Source: Persicobacter sp. CCB-QB2 (GTDB lineage Bacteria > Bacteroidota > Bacteroidia > Cytophagales > Cyclobacteriaceae). From it: DNA of 64,000 nt. Numbering within the stretch: the first letter of the stretch is position 1; each line of letters opens with the position of its first letter. The translations under genes were made by a program, and so were the position numbers. The DNA lies in NCBI RefSeq assembly GCF_001274635.1, contig NZ_LBGV01000001.1, positions 3,779,564 through 3,843,563 of the forward strand, written 5' to 3'. The notes beneath the pieces were generated by a model. It worked only from the letters and a program-made list of their open reading frames with translations, made no database searches and was not told the origin of the DNA. Positions 33,794 through 42,506 of this stretch are shown in pieces.

Positions 33794-34833
33794 TGAGAAT
33801 AAATAATTCGATTTTAGGTGAGCAGGTGTATATAATCGCAGAAATCTCAGGAAATCATAATAATGATTGGGAATATACTGTTGATACAATTTATGCAATG
33901 AAAGAAGCAGGTGCTGATTGTGTAAAGTTACAAACATATACTGCAGATTCGTTGACATTAAATGCTGATACAAAATATTTCGCTCCTCGAACTAGTGGGA
34001 TATGGAAGGGAAAGAGACCTTATGATGTTTTTTCCGAGGGAGCAATGCCATGGGATTGGCAACCGAAGTTGATTGAGTTAGCTAATTCCTTAGGAATGGA
34101 CTGTTTTTCTTCCCCATTTGATAAAAAAGCGGTCGATTTTTTAGAGGAATTAGATACTCCAGCTTATAAGATAGCCTCATTTGAAATTCAGGATATCCCA
34201 TTGATAAAATATGTTGCTTCAAAAGGAAAGCCAATGATCATATCAACAGGGATTGCGACTTTGGAAGATATTGATTTGGCTGTGAATACGTGTAGAGCAC
34301 AAGGAAACGATCAAATTGCCTTATTGAAATGCACTTCGGCGTACCCAACACCTATGGAAGAAGTGAATTTAAAGGTGATTCCTAATTTAAAAGAGACATT
34401 TGAAGTGCCAATCGTAGGATTGTCAGATCACACAATGGGGAGCACGGTACCTTTAGGTGCTGTAGCCTTAGGTGCTAAAATTATAGAGAAACATTTTGTG
34501 TTGGATAGATCAAAAGGAGGAGTAGATGCTTCATTCTCCATGGAGCCAGCAGAGTTTAAGCAGATGATTGATTCTGTAAGGGACTTGGAGCGAGCACTAG
34601 GAAAGGTCACCTATCAATTAACAGATAAAGCATTAGATAGTAGAACAAGAGGACGGTCATTATTTGTTGCTGAAGATATTAAAGCTGGAGAAGTAATTAC
34701 AGAGAATAATGTGCGTTCTGTTAGACCTGGAGCAGGGTTACATCCGAAATATATGTTGGACATTGTTGGTAAAAGAGTAAATAAAGACATCGAAAGAGGA
34801 ATGCCTGTTACTTTTGGTGATATTATTGAATGA
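33793..34833 (+). CDS. pseI: Pseudaminic acid synthase PseI
   Basis: A 346-residue NeuB-family synthase from the ATG at 33793, which overlaps the previous stop codon by one base. The N-terminal TIM-barrel domain starts VYIIAEISGNHNNDWE and holds KLQTYTADSLTL and GLSDHTMGS. The C-terminal SAF antifreeze-like domain covers about residues 285-345 (RSLFVAEDIKAGEVIT, RPGAGLHPKYML). It condenses the hexose intermediate with phosphoenolpyruvate. It overlaps the flippase gene by 4 bp. Confidence 0.95.
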   Translation: MRINNSILGEQVYIIAEISGNHNNDWEYTVDTIYAMKEAGADCVKLQTYTADSLTLNADTKYFAPRTSGIWKGKRPYDVFSEGAMPWDWQPKLIELANSLGMDCFSSPFDKKAVDFLEELDTPAYKIASFEIQDIPLIKYVASKGKPMIISTGIATLEDIDLAVNTCRAQGNDQIALLKCTSAYPTPMEEVNLKVIPNLKETFEVPIVGLSDHTMGSTVPLGAVALGAKIIEKHFVLDRSKGGVDASFSMEPAEFKQMIDSVRDLERALGKVTYQLTDKALDSRTRGRSLFVAEDIKAGEVITENNVRSVRPGAGLHPKYMLDIVGKRVNKDIERGMPVTFGDIIE

Positions 34834-36059
34834 TAGAGAAAGCTTTAAATTTGATTTTAAGGCTCCTTGCATTAGGAAGTCGATTTGTTTTTATTTTTCT
34901 GATTGGAAAATATGCTGGAGCTGAGTTTTTAGGGGAGTACAGCCTGTTTGTGACCTCTATTACTTTGGCAGTAATTATTTTAGGTTTTGATTTATATGTT
35001 CATGCGACACGTGAAATTATTGCCGCGAGTGATGAATTAAAGTCAAAGATTATTCTCCATCAGTTTGTGGCTTATTTGCCCTTATACCTAGTGATATTAC
35101 CACTGTTGATAGTCGTTTTTTTACGTGATTATGTAGCTTGGGAATATGCTCATCTTTTCTATCTCGTATTGGTGTTTGAGCATATAGGTTCAGAGTTTTA
35201 CAGAATTCTAATTCCATTAAAAAAGGTTGTTTTTGCAAACATCCTTTTTTTTATTAGAAATGGCTTGTGGGCAATTTTTTTAAGTTTATACCTGTTTTTC
35301 TTTGGCGGTATGAATGACCTGCAATTTGAGGATATATATTATGTGTGGATAATTTGCACAGGTATAGCATTTGTATTGGGTGCTACCTTTTTTATAAGTA
35401 GGTTTAACTTTAAACAAGTATCGTTGGATAAATCTTTCTTTTTTAGCTATTATAAGGTAGCATGGCGTTTTTTTATTGCAACCGTCGCATATAAAGTTAT
35501 TGAGTTTTCCGATCGTTATTTTATACAAGAGTTTTCCACTAAAAAGATGTTAGGTGTTTATTCTATGTATAGTCAGACTAGTAATGTCTTAAATATTTTT
35601 ATTTATACACTTGTGATTACAATGTTGTATCCAGATCTCTTGAAATCAATTTATGATAAGGATGCTAAGTCATTTAGTGCTATAAAGCGTAAAATGTTTA
35701 TTGAAGTTCTGGCTTGGAGTCTGTTGGCTATTGTAGCTGGTTTTTTGATATTACCATATATTTTGAAGCTTCTAGGTGGTGAGTATCAATTATATTCCTC
35801 AATTTATTTTATTTTGATTATAGCTAATGTGTTTTTTAATTTGTCGTATATCTACCATTTTATCATAACAGGCCATAAAAGGGATCGTGATCTGATGAAT
35901 ATCTCTTTGTTTACTGCAGGGGTGATTTTGTGCTTTAATTTTGTTGGAATTCAACTTTATGGAGTGTATGGAATAGCCTTGTCAAAATTTGTTGGATTCT
36001 TTGTGCTGCTATTATTGAAACGAAATTTAGTGCTGCGGAGGCGACTTGCTCTTACGTAA
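34830..36059 (+). CDS. wzx: Wzx-type lipid-linked oligosaccharide flippase
   Basis: A 409-residue polytopic membrane protein of the polysaccharide/MATE-like flippase group, with 11-12 hydrophobic helices spread over the whole length and an early basic/Gly motif (LALGSRFVFIFLIGKYAGAEF). Wzx proteins move the undecaprenyl-linked repeat unit to the periplasmic face. It starts with ATGA overlapping pseI. AT-rich codon use and divergence are normal for serotype-specific flippases. A 62-bp gap follows. Confidence 0.9.
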   Translation: MIEKALNLILRLLALGSRFVFIFLIGKYAGAEFLGEYSLFVTSITLAVIILGFDLYVHATREIIAASDELKSKIILHQFVAYLPLYLVILPLLIVVFLRDYVAWEYAHLFYLVLVFEHIGSEFYRILIPLKKVVFANILFFIRNGLWAIFLSLYLFFFGGMNDLQFEDIYYVWIICTGIAFVLGATFFISRFNFKQVSLDKSFFFSYYKVAWRFFIATVAYKVIEFSDRYFIQEFSTKKMLGVYSMYSQTSNVLNIFIYTLVITMLYPDLLKSIYDKDAKSFSAIKRKMFIEVLAWSLLAIVAGFLILPYILKLLGGEYQLYSSIYFILIIANVFFNLSYIYHFIITGHKRDRDLMNISLFTAGVILCFNFVGIQLYGVYGIALSKFVGFFVLLLLKRNLVLRRRLALT

Positions 36060-36121
36060 ATTTAATAACATTTTGTGGAATTTTAATTAATCATTCTTGT
36101 GTGAATGAAGCTGTTTTGTAA

Positions 36122-37288
36122 ATGATTAAATATCTATTTTATCCTCAGAATCAAGAGCATGTCTTAAATATGGAGCCTTTAGCATTAAGGCTGAAAGAGC
36201 AGGGGCATGAAGTGACTTTTTTGACATCTGAAGAAATATTTTGGCAAAAGTTAAAGTTTGGAGAGACTCACAATCTTATTAGTGTAAATAGTGTGAAAAG
36301 CAATAGAAGCTTCTATCTAGTAAATTCTCTCTACCAAGTTATTATAGTGTTTAAGTTTAAGTTAGCAATACGTAATATTCATGACCAGTTTGACCACTTA
36401 ATAATTGGAAATGATGGGGCGCTTCAACGAAGTGTAATTGATGTTTTTCGGAAACATAATAAGAAAACATCAATGATGTTGGATGGAATTATTACTGATT
36501 CCTCTTATACATTGAGAGAAATATTTAAGATGGAAAGTGATAAGGCCAAAATGTTGTTTAGATTTTTTAAGATGCGTTTAAAGAAAGGTTTGTTTAAGCT
36601 TTTTTCCCGAACAGCATTAAATACCTATTTACCTTCCGAAGTAGGTTGGAGTTGTGTTGATAACATATTTGTGATAGGGGAATACTCAAAGAGAGTGATT
36701 GAGAGAAGATGTTGTAAAAAAACCAATGTGTTTGGATTTGGGTTGCCTAGGTTTGTGAAAAAAGTAGTAAAAGAGTCCCAATGTGTGAAAAATTCTATTG
36801 TGTTTTTTACATCTGCATTTAAATGGCATGCGAAAAAAGAGCTGCATGAACTTCAGGTTAAAGATATTGAATTGCTAATTACAATTAATAATAACCTCGA
36901 TGAGTCATTAAGGAAAGCTATTATCATAAAAGTCCATCCTAGGGAAAGTTTAGATGACTATATGCACCTTTTGAAGAATGAAAATGTGAGACTTGATAGT
37001 CAAACAGCACCGGTGATGTTTTTTCATGAATCAAATAAATTATTTAGTAATATTTCTACTTGCATATTAGAAGGAACTACGTATGGTGTAAATGTTATTT
37101 CAATGATGAATCATTTTGATTATGAGAAATATCAAAAAAGCTTTATTTCTAGTTCAGCTATCGTTAAGACATTTAGTGATGAGGATGTTTTAGATATATT
37201 ACTTAATGGAGAGCAAGGGGTTGAAGAGATGTGTTATTTTATTAATACTGAAGGTGGATTAAGTGATGTTTTGGGTGTGATATCTTGA
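36122..37288 (+). CDS. Putative GT-B glycosyltransferase with an HP motif
   Basis: A 388-residue protein I cannot assign to a named family. The N-terminus (MIKYLFYPQNQEHVLNMEPLALRL, then EQGHEVTFLTSEE) looks like a GT-B acceptor domain, and the second half has KAIIIKVHPRESLDDY (about residues 280-295). The His-Pro pair in this context is typical of bacterial sialyl- and related transferases and of CDP-glycerol transferases. Position next to the pse genes suggests that it could be the pseudaminyl (nonulosonyl) transferase; this is inference. No signal peptide or TM helix is seen. Confidence 0.7.
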   Translation: MIKYLFYPQNQEHVLNMEPLALRLKEQGHEVTFLTSEEIFWQKLKFGETHNLISVNSVKSNRSFYLVNSLYQVIIVFKFKLAIRNIHDQFDHLIIGNDGALQRSVIDVFRKHNKKTSMMLDGIITDSSYTLREIFKMESDKAKMLFRFFKMRLKKGLFKLFSRTALNTYLPSEVGWSCVDNIFVIGEYSKRVIERRCCKKTNVFGFGLPRFVKKVVKESQCVKNSIVFFTSAFKWHAKKELHELQVKDIELLITINNNLDESLRKAIIIKVHPRESLDDYMHLLKNENVRLDSQTAPVMFFHESNKLFSNISTCILEGTTYGVNVISMMNHFDYEKYQKSFISSSAIVKTFSDEDVLDILLNGEQGVEEMCYFINTEGGLSDVLGVIS

Positions 37289-37368
37289 TGAGGATGAGTT
37301 TTTAAATTCATTTTCCTAAAGAATTATTGGGCTTTGTAGTCATCTTTACAGATACTTATTTAGTATAT

Positions 37369-38783
37369 ATGCAAATCAAAACAGATTATAGTGCTGGATT
37401 GTCTTTTGTGCTTTCAGTATATTTATTAATTTTCATTCAATTGCTTTTTTCCAATACTCTGTCTTTGTTTATTGGATTCGTGTGTTTTGTGCTCGGTTTT
37501 TATACTTTATTTAAGTATGTGAGGTTAAATACAGTTATAGTTGTTTCAATATTTTCAGTCGTATTACTTCAGAATTTAATTTTAGCACTATTATCACCAA
37601 TTTATCAATCATCAGTTTTGTTGAAGTTGGCCCTTAGTTTAAATTATTTTTATCCATTATATATACTCTTAATCTATCAATTAAGCAAAATTGATTTTTC
37701 ATTTAAATTAAACTTAAGGTTGGTTAAGGAAAATCATTTATTGCATATTATATTTTTGATAATTGTTTACTTTTTTTATGGTCTATTTAAATCAAAGGAT
37801 CTCGTTGCGAGTATATTGTATTTTAGAATGTTTACTTTAGGTATTGTATATTATTATATTGGTTATTATTTTAAGGGTTCGGTCAATTTTAATAAAGTAA
37901 ATCGAGTAGTAGTTGTTTCTTTTTTTGTATTATTGATGCTCTTATTGGTTGAAAAGGTATTTCCTTATTGGTTCAATATTCTGATTAATGCAGATACTTT
38001 TAAAATATTAAAATATAATCTTTCAGAAAACACCCGTATAGATGAAATAGTTCGTTTAAGAGGATTTTTGAATTTACCTTTATTTAGAGAGTTAGGAGTA
38101 TATACTATTAGAAGTGAATTTCCTTTTTTTCACCCAGTAAGTTTGTCTTATTTGTTTTTTTTCTATATGGTGTTTTTTTGGGAAAAAAGACAATATTTGC
38201 TGTCGTTAACTGTATTGCCAATACTCATTTTATTTCCCTCCTCAAAGGGGGAGTGGTATTAGCACTTCAGTTTCTTATTATAGTATTTATATCTTTGCTT
38301 TTGAAGAGAAGGCTTTCATTAGGTCAAATATTATTAATTATACTTCCTATTGTGGCTATTCAGATTTGGTATGGCTTTATCTCAATGAATGAGCATATTA
38401 TTGGCTTTCTGGGTGGTGTAGGATCAGTTATTGATACTCCGATAGGAAAGGGGTTAGGTAATGTAGGTAATTTTGTGGTGTCAAGTACAAATGGTGATAT
38501 AAACTATTTAGATACTTTTAAAACTGGGAAAGAAAGCGCTATAGGTGTTTTGTTTGCCAGCTTAGGTGTTTTTGGAGTATATTATATTGCTAAATTCTTT
38601 TTGTTTTTAAAAAGTATTTCCAACTGGTTGATGGATAGGGGGTATTATTTTTGGTGCTCAGTTATTTTAATATTTGTTAATGGAATTTTTCAAGAAGAAG
38701 CTTATTCAGCTTATGGCTTTGGGTTGTGTTTATTGTGGCTAGGCAGTTTAACAAGTAAAAGTAGGTGGGGTGAAAAATACTAA
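37369..38783 (+). pseudogene. O-antigen/capsule polymerase (Wzy-like), reading frame broken
   Basis: Two overlapping frames together encode a polytopic membrane protein of about 470 residues with 10 or more hydrophobic helices, as expected for Wzy between wzx and wecG. The first frame (ATG at 37369) ends at 38262; the second continues to 38783. The junction is at AAAGGGGG (38244-38251): adding one G restores an uninterrupted protein across SSKGGVVLAL. The same site reads A AAG GGG in the first frame, a perfect X XXY YYZ slippery heptamer for -1 frameshifting. The break may be a real mutation, phase variation, programmed frameshifting or a sequencing error. wecG starts 14 bp before its end. 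Confidence 0.75.
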
Positions 38784-39462
38784 TCAAATTTTTTATACAT
38801 TTCTAAATCCATATTCTTACTTGTTAGTTAGAAAACAAGAATGGATAGCTAAACAATTTGATTTTTTTATTGATGGGGAATGGCTTTGCAAGTTTTTTCG
38901 TGTGTTTACTGCGACTAAACCTCAGCGGGTGAGCTTTGATATGACCTCTTTAGCGCCTGTTGTTTTTAAGGAGGCCGAAGAACGACATTTGTCAATTTAC
39001 CTGATTGGTAGTAAAAATGATGAGATTGCTGGGGCTGTTCAAGAATTTAGACAGGCATTTCCAAGGGTAAAAATAGTGGGGTTTCGGGACGGCTATGTCA
39101 AAGGGATTGAAAAGGAAGTTTACGCTGAGATCTGTCGTGTCAGTCCTGATATTGTAATTGCAGGAATGGGAACACCATTTCAGGAACAGTTTTTGGTCGG
39201 TTTAGGGAAGTTTGGTTGGAAAGGGACGGGATTCACTTGTGGTGGTTTCTTCCATCAAACAGCCAAGGGAATCAATTACTACCCTAAATGGGTGGATCAA
39301 TGGAACCTGAGGTGGGTTTACAGGATTTACGATGAGCCGAAGCTTTTCTGGAGGTATTTTCTGGATTACCCTAAGTTTGTTTTTGTTTTTATGTATGACC
39401 TGTTGTTTAACAGGTGGTGGAAAGAGAAAATTTTGTTAGATATTCCAAATGAAGTGGTTTAA
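38770..39462 (+). CDS. WecG/TagA/CpsF-family glycosyltransferase
   Basis: A 230-residue GT26 enzyme from a GTG start at 38770 that overlaps the polymerase gene. Family segments visible are FDMTSLAPVVFKEAEERHLSIYLIG, VGFRDGYV, SPDIVIAGMGTPFQEQFL and GFTCGGFFHQTAKGI. WecG/TagA enzymes add ManNAc or ManNAc-uronate to a lipid-linked first sugar, so this is probably the second transfer step after the WcaJ-type enzyme. It overlaps wzi by 14 bp. GC content rises again from here. Confidence 0.92.
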   Translation: MKNTNQIFYTFLNPYSYLLVRKQEWIAKQFDFFIDGEWLCKFFRVFTATKPQRVSFDMTSLAPVVFKEAEERHLSIYLIGSKNDEIAGAVQEFRQAFPRVKIVGFRDGYVKGIEKEVYAEICRVSPDIVIAGMGTPFQEQFLVGLGKFGWKGTGFTCGGFFHQTAKGINYYPKWVDQWNLRWVYRIYDEPKLFWRYFLDYPKFVFVFMYDLLFNRWWKEKILLDIPNEVV

Positions 39463-41059
39463 ATATTTCGGTATTTTGATTTTAGGGTTGCTGCAGACAG
39501 GTTTAGCAATTGGAAAAAGCGATAGCTTAGCTGTTTATGGTCAATCTTTTTTTGCAACTGGAAACTCGGACTTTTTACCCTTTTGGATTGCCTCTAACCG
39601 AAATGGAATTTTTGATTATTCTGAAGCTTACGGGGGAACAGCACTGTTAGGAGGACACTATGACCTTAGTTTGGGAGGTAAGTTTAGTGTCGAGGCGGGG
39701 CTTGAATTATTAGGTACCCTTCCATCGGGCAGCGCCAGAGTTCAGCAGGGATATGTTAACCTCAATATGGGAGCAATTACCCTAATGGGAGGAAAGCAGC
39801 ATTTTACCCTAGGTATGGCCAATGAGAGATTGAGCAGTGGCTCCCTCATATACAGTAATAATGCCGCACCAGTCCCGAGAATAGGATTGGGGATATTCGA
39901 TTATACGGGTGTCCCTTTTGTCGAAGACTGGCTGGAAGTTAAAGGTGGCGTAATGCATGCTTTTTTGGATGATGATCGTGGTGAAAGAGGCACTGATGCT
40001 CCTCAGATTCATGAAAAATTTGCATATATGCGTCTAAGTAAATTTAGGTTTAAACCCTATTTTGGCTTGGTTCATAGTGCATTGATGAATGGGACAAATC
40101 CTAACGGACAACCGATGACTTCAAATTATTGGGCTGTAGCTTTAAGAAGACCAGACCCCAATGGTAGTAATGCTGATCGTAATAATGTTGCAGGTGCGCA
40201 TAGTGGTATAGTAGATTTTGGTTTTGATTTCGACTTTGATAGTGGAGCCACATTAAATTTCTTTTTTCAAAAGCCATTAAAGGATAAGCCGACATTAGAT
40301 ATTTTTGGACGAAATCAGGATTTCTTTACAGGGGTTACTTATCTCACAAATAAGAAAACCCTGGTGTCGGGAGTGAATATTGAGGTGATGAAAACCACTT
40401 ATCAGAGTGGAGCTGGTACGCCGGATCCTGTAGTTGACGGGAAATATGTTCACATTCCTTCACAAATTGCCCCTGATCCGGAAAAGTATATGTACGATAA
40501 TTTTGGTATTGTCGCGCCGGGAATAACGACGAGTGAGGTAATAGCATTTCTTGAGGATGAGGTGAATTATGGTCATGAGTTTGGAGGACGGGCGAATTAC
40601 CTTAATAATCAGGACTACTATATGGGGTGGACTTATCACGGAAGAGCAATGGGGCCCGCATTATTTACCACCGTTGATCAGGTGAAGATGTTTATTCCTG
40701 ACTTTGATGATTCCTGGGACTTTTATTTTGCGAATAACCGGATATTTTCGACCCACTTCGCTGTTGAGGGGTGGTTGAGTCCTAAACTATATTATCGAGC
40801 TAAGTTTACAAATTCTCAGAATTATGGAAGTTACGCGGGCTTAAACCAGGGAAGGTTTAGTTGGGAAAGCATGAATCCCGATTCTGACTATGAGTATTTT
40901 TTCGAAGATGGGTTGTCTCAAAATTATACACTTATTGAATTCAATTACGATTTGAATCCAAAGCTTAACATAGGAGCAGGAATGGCCTATGATTTTGGTG
41001 AAATGTATCATAACTTTGGAGCTATATTGTCTTTGAAATATTCAGTAGGATTAAGGTAG
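39449..41059 (+). CDS. wzi: Wzi-family capsule assembly outer-membrane protein
   Basis: A 536-residue protein with a signal peptide (about residues 1-22) and the repeated alternating strands expected of an outer-membrane beta-barrel. Wzi-family features include YGQSFFATGNSDFLPFWIASNRNG near the N-terminus and repeated aromatic strand ends up to the C-terminal ILSLKYSVGLR. Wzi anchors or organises capsule on the cell surface. Its presence favours a surface-attached capsule rather than purely released slime. It overlaps wecG by 14 bp and precedes the initiating transferase by 5 bp. Confidence 0.9.
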   Translation: MKWFKYFGILILGLLQTGLAIGKSDSLAVYGQSFFATGNSDFLPFWIASNRNGIFDYSEAYGGTALLGGHYDLSLGGKFSVEAGLELLGTLPSGSARVQQGYVNLNMGAITLMGGKQHFTLGMANERLSSGSLIYSNNAAPVPRIGLGIFDYTGVPFVEDWLEVKGGVMHAFLDDDRGERGTDAPQIHEKFAYMRLSKFRFKPYFGLVHSALMNGTNPNGQPMTSNYWAVALRRPDPNGSNADRNNVAGAHSGIVDFGFDFDFDSGATLNFFFQKPLKDKPTLDIFGRNQDFFTGVTYLTNKKTLVSGVNIEVMKTTYQSGAGTPDPVVDGKYVHIPSQIAPDPEKYMYDNFGIVAPGITTSEVIAFLEDEVNYGHEFGGRANYLNNQDYYMGWTYHGRAMGPALFTTVDQVKMFIPDFDDSWDFYFANNRIFSTHFAVEGWLSPKLYYRAKFTNSQNYGSYAGLNQGRFSWESMNPDSDYEYFFEDGLSQNYTLIEFNYDLNPKLNIGAGMAYDFGEMYHNFGAILSLKYSVGLR

Positions 41060-41064
41060 CGTAA

Positions 41065-42432
41065 ATGAGATTCGGAAAATTTCTAAAAGAGGTTAAGTTA
41101 TTCGGGGATTTATTGTTCTTGAACCTCTTTTACTTACTGGGAAATATGTTTTTCCAGTATCAATATGGGGATGTAGGGGTTGAGGAGCATTCCTATGGCT
41201 TTTTGTTATTGGTGTATAACTTCTCCTGGTTATTTGCCTCCATCTTTTTAAAGATTCATGATACAGCAAGGAGTATAGGGATTGAGCGGGTTTTTTCCAG
41301 ATTGCTGAATGCCTTAATTGTATATCTTTTAGTGGTTTTCGGCGTTTATGGTTTGAATGTGGTAAGCCTGCCCCCGAACTATATATTTGTAACTTATCTG
41401 TTTACTTCATCCGGAATCAGCCTTTTCCATATGGGCTTTATCGTTTTCCTGAAGTATTATCGAATTTTAGGCTATAACTACAAGAACGTTATAGTGATTG
41501 GTAATGGTGAAGTTGCGGAAGATTTAAAATCTACCTTTAAACTACGACCGGAGCTAGGTTTTCGAGTATTGAACGTATTTAGCGCTAAGGAAATTGAAAG
41601 TCAGTTTTCTGAAAGTTGGCTGGAATACTTGATTAGAGAAGAGGTTCAGGAGATTTTTTGTAATTCAGGAGCACTGGAGGAAAGGATTTTAGAGCAAATC
41701 ATTGACTTTGCGGATGATAACTTAATCACCGTGAAAGTAATCCCGGATTTCAGAGGTTTTGAATTCAAGGGGATGGAAGTACAGTTATATGATCATGTGC
41801 CTGTGATTAAATTAAGTCCACATCCCTTTGATGATCCCATAAACCAGCTTTTAAAAAGGATTTTTGATGTCACTTTTTCCCTCGCTTTTTTGTTAACTAT
41901 CGGGATTTGGTTATTTCCCTTGATTGGTTTGTTAATCAAACTGGAATCTCGAGGCCCTGTATTTTTTAAACAGAAAAGGGGAGGAGAAGGAAATCGACCT
42001 TTTGAAGTATTAAAGTTTCGATCTATGAAACTTCATGATGATCAAAAAGTCAAGCAAGCCACCAAAGGTGATTCAAGAATTACGAAAATCGGCGCTTTTA
42101 TTCGTAAAACCAGTATTGATGAGCTTCCGCAATTCATTAATGTTTTAATGGGGAATATGTCTGTTGTGGGGCCGAGACCACATGCTGTGCAGCATAATGC
42201 GGAGTATCGCCCATTAATTGAAAAATTCAACCAGAGACATAAAGTGAAGCCTGGGATTACAGGTTTAGCGCAAGCGAAAGGTTTAAGAGGAGAGACGGAG
42301 ACGGTGCAAATGATGGCGGACCGTGTGAAGATGGATCGTTTTTATGTAGAGAATTGGTCTTTCTGGTTTGATCTGAAGATTATTTTGATGACGGTCATTT
42401 CTATGGCTGGCGGAGAAGAAAAAGCCTATTAA
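41065..42432 (+). CDS. Undecaprenyl-phosphate sugar phosphotransferase (WcaJ type)
   Basis: A 455-residue polyprenyl glycosylphosphotransferase. Four N-terminal TM helices (within about 1-135) and a CoA-binding-like Rossmann region (NVIVIGNGEVAEDLKS) precede the C-terminal bacterial sugar transferase domain. That domain begins LLKRIFDVTFS (about 266) and holds FFKQKRGGEGNRPFEVLKFRSM, SIDELPQFINVLMGNMSVVGPRPH and KPGITGLAQAKG. It transfers a sugar-1-phosphate (often glucose) to undecaprenyl phosphate and so starts the repeat unit. A weak terminator overlaps its stop codon. Confidence 0.94.
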   Translation: MRFGKFLKEVKLFGDLLFLNLFYLLGNMFFQYQYGDVGVEEHSYGFLLLVYNFSWLFASIFLKIHDTARSIGIERVFSRLLNALIVYLLVVFGVYGLNVVSLPPNYIFVTYLFTSSGISLFHMGFIVFLKYYRILGYNYKNVIVIGNGEVAEDLKSTFKLRPELGFRVLNVFSAKEIESQFSESWLEYLIREEVQEIFCNSGALEERILEQIIDFADDNLITVKVIPDFRGFEFKGMEVQLYDHVPVIKLSPHPFDDPINQLLKRIFDVTFSLAFLLTIGIWLFPLIGLLIKLESRGPVFFKQKRGGEGNRPFEVLKFRSMKLHDDQKVKQATKGDSRITKIGAFIRKTSIDELPQFINVLMGNMSVVGPRPHAVQHNAEYRPLIEKFNQRHKVKPGITGLAQAKGLRGETETVQMMADRVKMDRFYVENWSFWFDLKIILMTVISMAGGEEKAY

Positions 42433-42456
42433 TGATATTTGTCATTAGTTTTTTTT
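42430..42456 (+). terminator. Weak terminator between wcaJ-type gene and ugd
   Basis: TAATGA / TCATTA form a 6-bp stem with a 6-nt loop followed by G and a run of eight T. The stem is AT-rich, so termination may be partial. Confidence 0.5.
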
Positions 42457-42506
42457 AGCGATTTGGTAATTTTCGCCAAATTAGATTTTTAAACAAATCA
42501 ACCACC

